Below the pieces are notes generated by a model that did no database searches, had not been told where the DNA came from, and worked only from the letters and a program-made list of their open reading frames with translations. A stretch of 34,490 bases of DNA from Blastocatellia bacterium (GTDB lineage Bacteria; Acidobacteriota; Blastocatellia; HR10). Position 1 is the stretch's first letter. Every line of letters starts with the position of its first letter. The stretch is from NCBI GenBank assembly GCA_035573895.1, contig DATLZR010000131.1, positions 1 to 34,490 of the forward strand, read 5' to 3'. A program made the position numbers and the translations under genes. Below, piece after piece: positions 8,110 through 15,289 of this stretch.

Positions 8110-8139
8110 TTGTTCTCCCTGTAGCGACTTTGCTATGCT
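8110..8139 (+). promoter_or_regulatory. Possible promoter of the UshA-like selenoprotein gene
   Basis: TTGTTC (8110-8115), 18-base spacer, TATGCT (8134-8139) with an extended -10 TGC immediately before. The start codon with its AGGAGG (8211-8216) lies 85 bases further on. The -35 is poor, so confidence is modest. Confidence 0.35.
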
Positions 8140-8223
8140 TGAGGCCGTCGTGAGAGAAAAGGAGCGCGGTTTCTCGCGTCCAGGCTGGAAGGCCTGTGAC
8201 ACAGTGTGTGAGGAGGAGACATC

Positions 8224-9786
8224 ATGAGTCGAATGTTTGTTCTCGGGCTTGTTTTGTTCGCAGTTGGCGGGATTGCCATCGGGTTGATCCACCGATCCTC
8301 TTCCTCGTCCAAACCATCTGTTCACATGGAGTCCGACTCGTCTCAGCAGCCGCCGGTGTCTCAAACCCAGCAACCGCCCAGGGACATCTTCGAACTGGAA
8401 CGCGCCCGAAATGCGCCGTTGCCGGGACTGGAGGCGCGGCTGGGGACGGACGACGGTTTTGTGGCCGCGATCTTTTACGGGGGCGATACCCTGGGCAGTC
8501 TGGAAGTTTGCGGCTGACCGAAAAATCCGTTGGGCGGCGTGGCACGTCGCCAGGGATACATTGTGCATTTCAAGAACCGCTTTCGTGGCGCTGCCATAGC
8601 GCATCTTGATACGGGCTACTTCTTCAGCGATCGTCTTGATTTCAATACCCGAAAGTTAGCTCGAGACGCTGCTGTCGGAAACGAGTGGGTCATTCGTGCG
8701 TATGATCATATCGGTGTGGATGCCGTCAATGTGTCATATCATGATTTACCTCAGATGGCAAACTGTTTCTCATCGGCGGAATTTAAACGACACGCCTCGA
8801 CGACGCCGGTAGTTCAGCGCTTCGTCTCAGCCAACGTTCGAGCCAGAAGTGGCCGGCACCAGAGTCCGCGTCCCTTCCTCATCAAAGAGCTTGTCGGGGA
8901 GCGCCTTGGGGCTCGGCCCCTGCGCCTCGGCATCGTGGGATTGACGGAGAAGGGGAATGCCTCTGACCCGACGTTTGTGATTGACGATCCGCTCCAGGCT
9001 GCGCGTCGCGTGATTCCTCAAGTGCGACCGCGGGTTGATCTCGTGGTGGTGATGGCCTACATGCAGCCTGAGGCCATCGAACAGCTCGTCCGGGAGAATC
9101 CTCAAATTGATATCGTCATTGCTGATCTGGGACGGCCTCAGGTTTACCCTCCCCGGACGATAGGAAAGACGTTTATCGCCTACACCTATTACCAGACAAA
9201 GTTACTCGGGGAACTGCGCCTGTACCGCGACGGACAAACGGGTAAAATCCGATTCAGCCATCGGGCCGTCGAACTTGATCGCGTGATTCCCGATGATCCC
9301 TCCACCGAACAACTCCGGGTGGAGGCCCGAAAGGAAATTGCTGCCATGCAGGAGCTAATTGTCCGGCAACTCCTCAGCGAACGACGGCGGGACAGGAGTT
9401 CGACGCGGGATGCTGTTGGCCCGACCTACGTGGGATCACAAACTTGTCAGCCCTGTCATGAAGCAGCTCACCGGGTGTGGGCACGATCCGGGCACGCCCG
9501 GGCCTACGCCACACTGCAAAAAGTCAAGCGGGAAAATGATCCGCAGTGCGTCATCTGTCACGTCACGGGGTGGGGTGAGCCGTCGGGATTTGTCAGTCTG
9601 GCCTCCACACCACTGCTGAAAGATGTTCATTGTGAGTCCTGCCATGGACCGGGATCGGAACATGTGGCTCGTCCGGCGCGCGGGTATGGTCATACGGTCA
9701 TGCCTGCTGGGTGCGTCTCCTGTCACACGCGAGAAAATAGCCCCGATTTCGAGCTTGTCAGCTACTGGGCGAGGATCAAGCATTGA
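8224..9786 (+). CDS. UshA-like tetraheme cytochrome, candidate selenoprotein (in-frame TGA, codon 98)
   Basis: Read through TGA at 8515-8517, this is one 520-residue protein. Residues 5-22 are a signal or anchor and 25-55 a Ser/Gln/Pro linker. Residues about 70-375 resemble the UshA/5'-nucleotidase-like metallophosphatase group: FYGGDTLGSLEVCG-U-PKNPLGGVARR, then HLDTGYFFSD, VNVSYHD and IVIADLGRP. Residues 400-505 carry four CXXCH heme sites (CQPCH 408, CVICH 442, CESCH 470, CVSCH 497), like cytochrome c554-type domains. So it should be exported and redox active. TGA sits where relatives, as I recall them, have Cys in a CGC motif; both halves are intact and in the same frame, and the downstream half has no Shine-Dalgarno. 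Several metal-ligand motifs of true UshA look degenerate, so phosphatase activity is uncertain. Start: ATG 8224, AGGAGG seven bases upstream. Alternative: nonsense mutation or base-call error (TGC/TGT to TGA). Confidence 0.72.
8515..8551 (+). promoter_or_regulatory. UGA codon plus bacterial SECIS-like hairpin
   Basis: After TGA (8515-8517, followed by C) comes an 8-base-pair stem, GGCGGCGT (8533-8540) with ACGTCGCC (8544-8551), one pair being G-U, and the loop GGC (8541-8543). The loop starts after 23 bases, within the 16-37 base window usual for bacterial selenocysteine elements, and it opens with GG as SelB-binding loops do. A lower TCC/GGA stem (8526-8528 with 8554-8556) is also possible. 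Confidence 0.6.
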
Positions 9787-9873
9787 TCAGAACACGGGTT
9801 CCCTTTCGTCGGGCTACGCCGAGGGGAGGGACTCATCGAGAACGAAGAGGAACGAAAGGCCTCCAGCTCGCTC

Positions 9874-10329
9874 ATGGAAGAAATTCTCGATCTGCTGCCT
9901 ACAATCCTGCGACAGATAGGCTATCAGGAAGCGGTCTGCGAGAAAGCCGTATGTGCCGCCTGGAACCGAATCGTTGGGGATGTGGTGTCGGCCAATGCCG
10001 TGCCCTTCCGGCTTTATGAGGGACGTCTCATCGTTTTGACAAGCGATGCCACGTGGAAGAAACAGCTCGAGGCAATATCGCCGGAAATTCTTTACAAAAT
10101 GAATCGGTTGCTCGGGGCCGATATCGTCAAATTCATCGAATATCGGATTGATCCCTACTACACTCGAGGTCAACGACACCAGGAGTTGGAGATTCGATTC
10201 CGTCGTCTGGACGAGATCATCCGCGACCTCGAACCCCTCGTCCGGGACCTTGCCGATGCGGAGCTTCGGGCGGCCTTCCTTCGCGCGGCTAGTAAGTGCA
10301 TTGAGAGAATCGAAGGGGAGTCCGAATGA
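9874..10329 (+). CDS. dciA: DciA-like (DUF721) protein
   Basis: A 151-residue protein whose first 90 residues match the DUF721/DciA type: AAWNRIVGDVVSANAVPFRLYEG, read in parts, gives the conserved W and the VG..A.P pattern, and VLTSDATWKKQLEAISPEIL gives the conserved W-QL. DciA helps load the replicative helicase DnaB in bacteria lacking DnaC or DnaI. The C-terminal 50 residues form a charged helix (RRLDEIIRDLEPLVRDLADAE). The start ATG at 9874 has only a weak ribosome site. It lies 87 bases after the cytochrome gene on the same strand, possibly in the same transcript. Many DUF721 proteins are uncharacterised, so the helicase-loader role is by family only. Confidence 0.75.
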   Translation: MEEILDLLPTILRQIGYQEAVCEKAVCAAWNRIVGDVVSANAVPFRLYEGRLIVLTSDATWKKQLEAISPEILYKMNRLLGADIVKFIEYRIDPYYTRGQRHQELEIRFRRLDEIIRDLEPLVRDLADAELRAAFLRAASKCIERIEGESE

Positions 10330-10550
10330 ATCACTATCTTCTGGTTCTTCGGTGTGGGCTTCACGGTACACGGATGTTTCGATTTTTTGTGGGTGATGCG
10401 GTCACTCCACGAAAAGTTCGCCGAAGAGTCCCCGCTGATGTGCACGGAGGGACAATGCTCCCCTCGTTCCTCTCGGTCCGTTGCGGCGAGATTTCTCATG
10501 CTCTCAGGGCATCCTCCCGCTCTATACGAAAGGAGGAACGGACGCCTCAA

Positions 10551-10575
10551 CCCATCGAGATTCGCTCACGATGGG
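10551..10575 (-). terminator. Stem-loop spanning the cinA-like stop codon
   Basis: CCCATCG (10551-10557) pairs with CGATGGG (10569-10575), seven pairs with an 11-base loop that contains the TGA stop (10566-10568) of the minus-strand gene. No U-tract follows. It is a candidate 3'-end structure only. Confidence 0.25.
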
Positions 10576-11375
10576 GAATAACCAATCCCCGCCTGAGAGA
10601 GCAGTTCGATCAGACGAGCCATTGCATCGTCCAGCCGCGCTTCGACGCTGGGAACATCTGGTCCCGTCGTGGACAGTGTGATGCGGAAGCGAACATCTGG
10701 TCCGAATTCGCGGGCGCGCGACTTGATGTACACGTCGGGGAAGGCTGAAGTCGCATTCCGGAGAACCGGTGCAAGGATCGTCTCGTCCCGGCATAGGGCG
10801 TAAATCTCGCGTTGGCGAAAAACCTGGCGAAAGAGCTGGTGCCAGAGCGGCTGGAGAGGTCCGGTCACAATACCTTTCATCTCCGCGGGAACACCGGGGA
10901 GATTGATCAAAATCGTCTGGTCCGTTCGCGTAATGACAGCAGGGGCTGCACCCACAGGGTTCTCGACAGGTTCGCTCCCTTGGGGCAGGCAGGCCATCTT
11001 GATCCGGCTGTCAGTCAGGGCGGCGTCGGCGACGTATCCCGCTTCGGCCAGGGCCGTATATTTCCTCCGCACCAGGTCCCGTGCGGCATCGTTGATGACA
11101 AGGGGCCTCTGGAGTGCCTCGGACACCGCTTCGAGAGTGAGATCGTCGTCTGTCGGACCGAGCCCTCCCGTCGTGAGGATCAGGTCGGGTTTCCGTTCGA
11201 GTGCCTGGCGAAGTTCCCGTGCGATCACCTGTCGGTCGTCGGGCAGAAGGACGGCCCGCTCGACGCGTCCTCCGGAACCGGTGACGAACTGGCACAGCCA
11301 CTGCGTGTTGGTGTCTAACGTATCACCCAGAAGAAGCTCGTTTCCGATGGCCATGATCTCAACTCTGACCGTCAT
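10566..11375 (-). CDS. CinA-like MoCF-domain protein (no C-terminal deamidase domain)
   Basis: A 269-residue protein of the COG1058/CinA N-terminal type. VEIMAIGNELLLGDTLDTNT and LILTTGGLGPTDDDLT are the hallmark MoCF (molybdopterin-binding fold) motifs, and ENPVGAAPAV and INLPGVPAEMKGI follow as in CinA. Full CinA proteins are about 400 residues with a C-terminal nicotinamide-nucleotide amidohydrolase domain; that domain is absent. N-terminal CinA domains hydrolyse ADP-ribose or NAD-related nucleotides in some bacteria, which is the best functional guess. The ATG at 11375 lies five bases after the stop of the eIF2B-like gene, so the two are an operon. The open frame continues upstream to 11525 but overlaps the neighbour. 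Confidence 0.83.
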   Translation of the reverse strand: MTVRVEIMAIGNELLLGDTLDTNTQWLCQFVTGSGGRVERAVLLPDDRQVIARELRQALERKPDLILTTGGLGPTDDDLTLEAVSEALQRPLVINDAARDLVRRKYTALAEAGYVADAALTDSRIKMACLPQGSEPVENPVGAAPAVITRTDQTILINLPGVPAEMKGIVTGPLQPLWHQLFRQVFRQREIYALCRDETILAPVLRNATSAFPDVYIKSRAREFGPDVRFRITLSTTGPDVPSVEARLDDAMARLIELLSQAGIGYSPS

Positions 11376-11380
11376 TGCGC

Positions 11381-12277
11381 TTACTCCCCGTAGCGGTGAA
11401 GATTTTCGATTACTTCGGTTGGGGTCATCCCACCAGATTCCGTGATCACGGTGGTTACAAGGCAAAGGGGTGTCAATTCGAAATACTGATTCCACACACG
11501 TAGTCCCACAGGGGCATCGGCCCACACCTCAGCGGGCGGCCGCTCATGGTTGAGGTCAAGCGCCGGGAGATTCGAGGGACGGAATTTAGAGCTGTCAGCG
11601 AGGACGACTACCGAAACGCCCATTTCCTGCGCTGCGAGCGCGATCATTCGTGTGCCGATCTTATTGACGACTCCGCTTTCGCACACCGTATCTGCCCCGA
11701 CGAGGACAAGATCAGCCGTTGGTATCCATCGCGCAGCCGCTGCATCCACAATCAGTGTCGTGGGGATACCAGTGCGGTGGAGGTGAGCAGCGAGGGTTCG
11801 TCCTTCGAGTTGGGGACGCGACTCGGTAGCGATAACCGAAAGGCTCCTGCCGGACGCTTGGGCCCGGAGCAGTGCCGTCAAGACGGTTTCACTGAAGGAA
11901 TGTGTGAGAATGGTCGCGGCCTGCGGAATCGCGGCGACAAAGTGGCTGGCGATCTGTCCGGGGCTCTCTCGAAGGTGACTGACGAAGTCGTCCAGTGCGC
12001 GCAGCGCATTCTTTTGCGCCGCCTCGATGGAGACGCCGGATTGGATGGCGCGGGTGACGCTCCTGACGAGATGGAAGAGGGGAGTCATACTGGGCTGCGA
12101 CTGAATGATTTTCGATCCCCACTGTGTGAGATCCTTGACGAAATCATCTAGAGTCAAAGCAACAGAGCGAGTGATTACGTCCCTGAGTAACTCCGCGGCA
12201 CGACGGCTAATCTCCGTCGCACCCGATGTAGTGTCTCGAGCTAGACCCTCCAGTCTTTGTTCGGGGGAAAGTTCCAT
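11381..12277 (-). CDS. eIF2B alpha/beta/delta-like protein (ribose-1,5-bisphosphate isomerase type)
   Basis: A 298-residue member of the IF-2B family (PF01008), a Rossmann-like fold found in eIF2B regulatory subunits, methylthioribose-1-phosphate isomerase and ribose-1,5-bisphosphate isomerase. Visible motifs: an N-terminal helical half (residues 1-120), TILTHSFSETVLTAL, VIATESRPQLEGRTLA, then the substrate-site motif LVGADTVCESGVVNKIGT and VVVLADSSKF. The GAD and NKIGT blocks are shared by isomerases and eIF2B alpha. In bacteria, which have no eIF2, a sugar-phosphate isomerase acting in nucleotide salvage is the natural reading, and the adjacent CinA-like nucleotide enzyme fits that. The substrate is not determined. 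The ATG at 12277 has no strong ribosome site; the CBS gene lies 58 bases upstream on the same strand. Confidence 0.82.
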   Translation of the reverse strand: MELSPEQRLEGLARDTTSGATEISRRAAELLRDVITRSVALTLDDFVKDLTQWGSKIIQSQPSMTPLFHLVRSVTRAIQSGVSIEAAQKNALRALDDFVSHLRESPGQIASHFVAAIPQAATILTHSFSETVLTALLRAQASGRSLSVIATESRPQLEGRTLAAHLHRTGIPTTLIVDAAAARWIPTADLVLVGADTVCESGVVNKIGTRMIALAAQEMGVSVVVLADSSKFRPSNLPALDLNHERPPAEVWADAPVGLRVWNQYFELTPLCLVTTVITESGGMTPTEVIENLHRYGE

Positions 12278-12335
12278 AGGTCGAACCTGCCCGGGCTCGG
12301 TCTTTCGTCAGGAGGCGAGCAGTTCGGCATCGGGC

Positions 12336-12767
12336 TCAATACATCTGGAAGAGCTTCTCGTAATACTCGATGATTTCCGATTGCTCCTTCCGATCCACTT
12401 TCAGGAGGTCTCCGATGGCGATAAGACCCTTGACCTCTCCCTCATCAGTAACGACGACGAGATGCTGGATGTCATTGGCGAGCATCGTCCCCAGGCATTC
12501 GGCATAGGTGTCGTCGGGGGAAGCTGTCATCGGGTCGGGCGTCATAATTTCAGCGACCGTCGTCGTCTCTGGATCGCGGCCTTCAGCGACAACCTTTGTC
12601 ATGATGTCCCACTGCGAGAGTATGCCCGCCAGTTTATCTCCGTCGAGAACGGTGATGGCGCGGACATCGCGACGGGTCATTTCCTGTGCGGCGCGGCGTA
12701 CCGAATCGCCCGCCTGTACCGAGTAGATTTCGGTTCTCGATTCTATGAGGTCACGAATCCGCTTCAT
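12336..12767 (-). CDS. CBS-domain pair protein
   Basis: A 143-residue protein made of two CBS motifs (about residues 8-65 and 72-130): IYSVQAGDSVRRAAQEMTRR with ITVLDGDKLAGILSQWDIM, then PDPMTASPDDTYAECLGTML with HLVVVTDEGEVKGLIAIGDLL. The pair forms a Bateman module that senses adenine nucleotides or SAM in many proteins. No catalytic domain is attached, so it is probably a stand-alone regulator. The ATG at 12767 was chosen over the open frame to 12887 because AGGAGG lies close upstream (12773-12778). First gene of a presumed operon with the eIF2B-like and CinA-like genes. A nucleotide-sensing role next to two nucleotide-linked enzymes is plausible but inferred. Confidence 0.85.
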   Translation of the reverse strand: MKRIRDLIESRTEIYSVQAGDSVRRAAQEMTRRDVRAITVLDGDKLAGILSQWDIMTKVVAEGRDPETTTVAEIMTPDPMTASPDDTYAECLGTMLANDIQHLVVVTDEGEVKGLIAIGDLLKVDRKEQSEIIEYYEKLFQMY

Positions 12768-13096
12768 GGTCCCCTCCTGGCTCATCATTTGGCAAAGATA
12801 CGTTAAATCAGGCCATAGGGAGAGCAGATCGGCCGGGATACCAAGCTCAAAAAGAGTGACCTGGGGTCCCAGGACATGACCTGGCAATTCAACCGGTGGA
12901 CAATGCGTACATTTGTGTGGCGTGAGTATGACGATGCTTCGTTGACCTTCTCAATCCGTATGGTCTCACCCAAGATCAAAGGAGATTTCTCAAAATGAAG
13001 GCGACTGTGGATTTTTGGTGAGAGCCAAGCTGTCTCCACCTATCTTCTCCTTTGCCCGCTGGGATTTCACCGCAAAACTAATCAAGCAAGGAGGAA

Positions 13097-13216
13097 ATGT
13101 CAACTGCTCTGGCGATGAGTCAAAAATCCCCATCTTTCAAAAAACCAGAGCCTTCCACAAGGCTTTCTGAGGGCAAATCCAAAATTAAGGGAATGCATAA
13201 AGTGTTTTCCTCGTGA
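13097..13216 (+). CDS. Possible small Lys/Ser-rich protein (39 aa)
   Basis: Starts MSTALAMSQKSPSFKKP and ends with a basic KSKIKGMHKVFSS tail. An AGGAGG (13089-13094) lies upstream, but only two bases from this ATG, which is too close, and 20 from the next in-frame ATG (13115). No family is recognised. Listed because it is the only short frame in the gap with a Shine-Dalgarno nearby. Confidence 0.18.
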   Translation: MSTALAMSQKSPSFKKPEPSTRLSEGKSKIKGMHKVFSS

Positions 13217-13508
13217 GGTGGTTGACTTGCGTGCTTTTCGCTTAAACAACCGGGACCTGATGCCCGGCACTGGGGAGTCCCGCCGCCCCAAGCGGGCGAC
13301 CGCTGTGGAACGCTCAGTTTCCTCAAAAAGATGCAGGTCATACTCTATGTCGGTGGGGTGAACCTAACCCTCGCCGGTAGGATCACTACAGACTACGATA
13401 TGCTACCTAAGCCTCAGTCGTTGAACCATTTGAATGCTGGTCTCGCTTTTTCCAATTGGGCATTTGGGTTAGGCGATCTATGGTTTATCAGCCGTTTGGG
13501 AGCCCTTC

Positions 13509-13538
13509 TTGACGGAGTACAGCCATTTTTGCTAAAGT
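13509..13538 (+). promoter_or_regulatory. Promoter of the TPR gene
   Basis: TTGACG (13509-13514), 18-base spacer, TAAAGT (13533-13538) with an extended -10 TGC directly before. The start codon is 58 bases downstream, leaving a leader of about 50 bases. Confidence 0.5.
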
Positions 13539-13596
13539 TACCGCGTCAAGAAAGTTAGCTGTTGAGTCGTAGAGCGCAACGGGAAAGGAAAGCCAC

Positions 13597-14343
13597 GTGA
13601 GAAAGGCCCAGAAAAGAGAGAATCACCCGAAGGCTAAACGATTAAAAGCCAAAGGCTTAGTGTCGAAGACGAAAACGTCCCGAACTGAGCGGAAGCCAGG
13701 TAAGCCAGGCTCAACAGCAAAGCGTCGCCCTCAGGCCCTAAGAGGGGTAGCCAGGAAAGCATCGCCCCAGACGTCTTCGGGGAAGTTTCATGTCCCACTC
13801 GCAAAAACCAGGCCGGCCAGGCAAGCTGTGGAGCCTGTTGTCCTCGTTCGTCCGAAGGCCACGCGGGCAATTCGCGCCTTCGAGCAGGCGATCAAGATTT
13901 TCAATCGGCATGACTTTGAGAAAGCGCGGGAGGCTTTTGAGAGTGTCATTGAACGATTCCCCGAGGAGCCTGAAGTCCTTGCGCGGGCGCGCGCTTATTT
14001 GACCATATGTGAGCAGCGTCTCAGTCACTCGCCGGCCACCCCGCGAACGGCAGAGGCTTTGTACGACCGTGGTGTAATAGAGTTGAACCGCGGCCAGATA
14101 GGGCAGGCCATCCTCCTCTTTGAGAAGGCTCTTCGCCTGGAGCCCGATGCTGACCATATCGTCTATGCCCTCGCCTCTGCCTATGCAAAGGGTGGGAATA
14201 TTGAGCGCGCCCTCGAAACCCTGAAGCAGTGCATCCGAAAGGATGAAACCTACCGAATCCACGCGCGACGGGATCCTGACTTCCGGAGCCTCTATACCTG
14301 TGAGGAGTTCCAAAAGCTCGTTGGAATGGAAGTAGTAGAATAA
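13597..14343 (+). CDS. TPR protein with basic disordered N-terminus
   Basis: A 248-residue protein. Residues 1-75 are extremely rich in Lys, Arg, Pro and Ser (KRENHPKAKRLKAKG) and probably disordered. Residues about 88-215 hold tetratricopeptide repeats: AIRAFEQAIKIFNRHDFEKA, AREAFESVIERFPEEPE, ALYDRGVIELNRGQIGQA, LFEKALRLEPDADHIVYAL and ALETLKQCIRKDETY. No signal peptide, so cytoplasmic. The basic tail could bind nucleic acid or ribosomes and the TPR could bind a partner protein; neither is shown. The start is a GTG at 13597 with AAGGAAA a short way upstream and a good promoter. Monocistronic. Confidence 0.8.
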   Translation: MRKAQKRENHPKAKRLKAKGLVSKTKTSRTERKPGKPGSTAKRRPQALRGVARKASPQTSSGKFHVPLAKTRPARQAVEPVVLVRPKATRAIRAFEQAIKIFNRHDFEKAREAFESVIERFPEEPEVLARARAYLTICEQRLSHSPATPRTAEALYDRGVIELNRGQIGQAILLFEKALRLEPDADHIVYALASAYAKGGNIERALETLKQCIRKDETYRIHARRDPDFRSLYTCEEFQKLVGMEVVE

Positions 14344-14657
14344 CGAGGCAACCGGTCTTAGAGGGTCCTCTTGCGAAGCCTCCTTCGATTGGTATTCGTT
14401 GAGAAAGTCTGCCCCCTTCACTCCACGAGCGACAGATACACCGTCCCCACCCCAAGAGAAAGCATTCCCCTCAAGGATGAATCGCGGGCTATTCTAACCT
14501 GATTCTCACGTGGAAAACCCGGCGATCCTGCCCCCTCGCTTAGCTGCAGCAAATCAAGATTTTTTTAATGGAGCGAAACGCTCCTGGCTCGTGGCAAAAG
14601 TCCCGTTGCAGCTACAAGCACCTGCTCGAACCGTAGCGACAGGTGGCCATTTAGCCG
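14344..14657. other. Convergent intergenic gap with stem-loops
   Basis: 314 bases between the TPR and Hfq-like 3' ends. It has the stem-loop at 14345-14382, a small perfect hairpin GGAGCG-AAA-CGCTCC (14570-14584) preceded by seven T, and the left half of the stem-loop at 14636-14672. No open frame with coding features was found. Confidence 0.5.
14345..14382 (+). terminator. Stem-loop after the TPR gene
   Basis: GAGGC (14345-14349) pairs with GCCTC (14378-14382), enclosing an inner AGAG-GGTC-CTCT hairpin. It begins one base after the TAA stop. No U-tract follows, so it is a weak terminator candidate. Confidence 0.3.
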
Positions 14658-14672
14658 CTATGCTTCTGTCGC
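14636..14672 (-). terminator. Stem-loop spanning the hfq-like stop codon
   Basis: GCGACAG (14636-14642) pairs with CTGTCGC (14666-14672), seven perfect pairs, with a short inner stem. The TAG stop of the Hfq-like gene (14658-14660) lies in the loop. No U-tract follows in the minus direction. Confidence 0.3.
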
Positions 14673-15050
14673 TTCACCCTCCTCTTCCGCTTCCGTTTCA
14701 ACCGATTGTGGTTCAGCCGAGCTATTGGGCTTTTCGTCTTTGTAGATGTACTTAATGCTTCGCTTGAAGATCAAGAGATTAGGCTCCCCGTTTCGGTGAA
14801 GCTTGATGCATGTTTTGTCGTACCATTCGATGGTCCCCCGCACCACCTCACCATCGTGGAAGACGACCACCATTGGGGTCTTCGCTTCCATCTGCTTCTT
14901 GTAGTAATAGTTCTCGGCATGGGTTTGCTCAGGTGGTACACGTTTGCGCTGCTGCGTGGGAACCGTTTGCGTACGAGCAAGAGCATTGGGATCATAAAGA
15001 CCGCTTGTGGTAATAGTTGGGTATGGTGTTCTTACATTCTTTTTCGTCAC
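14658..15050 (-). CDS. hfq: Hfq-like RNA chaperone with N- and C-terminal extensions
   Basis: A 130-residue protein with an Sm/Hfq core at about residues 48-110. [15 protein letters not shown] is the N-terminal helix; [19 protein letters not shown] is Sm1 with the conserved [16 protein letters not shown] is Sm2, where the usual YKHAIS motif has become FKRSIK. E. coli Hfq is 102 residues with the core near its N-terminus; here about 45 unstructured residues precede it and an acidic Glu-rich tail (residues 112-130) follows. Hfq forms hexamers that pair small RNAs with mRNAs. The start was set at GTG 15050, with GGAGG ten bases upstream; the open frame continues to 15227 but that part has no Hfq likeness. 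Divergent from argS. Whether it still binds RNA as Hfq does is inferred. Confidence 0.78.
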   Translation of the reverse strand: MTKKNVRTPYPTITTSGLYDPNALARTQTVPTQQRKRVPPEQTHAENYYYKKQMEAKTPMVVVFHDGEVVRGTIEWYDKTCIKLHRNGEPNLLIFKRSIKYIYKDEKPNSSAEPQSVETEAEEEGEATEA

Positions 15051-15217
15051 TCCGACAAATCCTCCGATTCGATTTTTGAACCCGCTTTTTCCATCGGGGA
15101 GAGCAGGAACAGGTGTAATGGTACAGGATGAGGGTCGAATGCGCAAGGGGTCCTTCTGATTTTTCATTGCTGTTGTGCAAAGTGAAGTTCGGAGGTGGTG
15201 GTGGAGTGCATGTGAGT

Positions 15218-15246
15218 TTGACTTCATCAGAGACGAATGCTATAGA
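15218..15246 (+). promoter_or_regulatory. Promoter of argS
   Basis: TTGACT (15218-15223), 17-base spacer, TATAGA (15241-15246), with an extended -10 TGC. The predicted transcription start near 15253 excludes ArgS start codons further upstream. Confidence 0.6.
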
Positions 15247-15289
15247 TTTGGTTTTGCGCATGAGTGAACAAGGATCGTCGAGGTACTCC

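Larger units (their letters stand above)
12768..13596. other. 829-base gap, no confident gene, some structure
   Basis: The longest gene-free stretch. It holds a possible 39-codon ORF (13097-13216), GC-rich hairpins (CCGGG 13250-13254 with CCCGG 13263-13267, and CCCGC 13279-13283 with GCGGG 13292-13296) and the promoter of the TPR gene (13509-13538). A TTGACT at 13222-13227 lies upstream of the hairpins. Frames at 13331-13558 and on the minus strand have no start signals or family resemblance. No tRNA, 6S, tmRNA or RNase P signature was seen. Confidence 0.45.

Noticed and set aside
8224-8517. Pseudogene caused by a nonsense mutation
   Set aside because: Not fully excluded, but the downstream half shows no frameshift or decay over 418 codons, all four heme motifs are intact, and a SECIS-like hairpin is present. 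Recoding is the better explanation.
8530-9786. Separate gene starting at TTG 8530
   Set aside because: No Shine-Dalgarno, and the frame is continuous with 8224-8514 apart from one TGA. The start would fall inside the conserved PKNPLGG segment, so the two parts belong to one protein.
10326-10748. ORF overlapping the dciA stop by ATGA
   Set aside because: The overlap looks like coupling, but the translation is Arg/Ser-rich noise and continues far into the antisense of the cinA-like gene.
13244-13310. Riboswitch or known RNA family in the GC-rich hairpin patch
   Set aside because: I compared it by eye with cobalamin, SAM, c-di-GMP and RNase P/tmRNA/6S features and found no convincing core match. 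Kept only as a structured patch.
13331-13558. 75-codon ORF before the TPR gene
   Set aside because: No ribosome site and no family likeness, and it runs across the TPR gene promoter at 13509-13538.
14570-14584. GGAGCG-AAA-CGCTCC hairpin as an intrinsic terminator
   Set aside because: The T-run lies before the hairpin on the plus strand and would be A-rich after it on the minus strand, so it is in the wrong order for either transcript.
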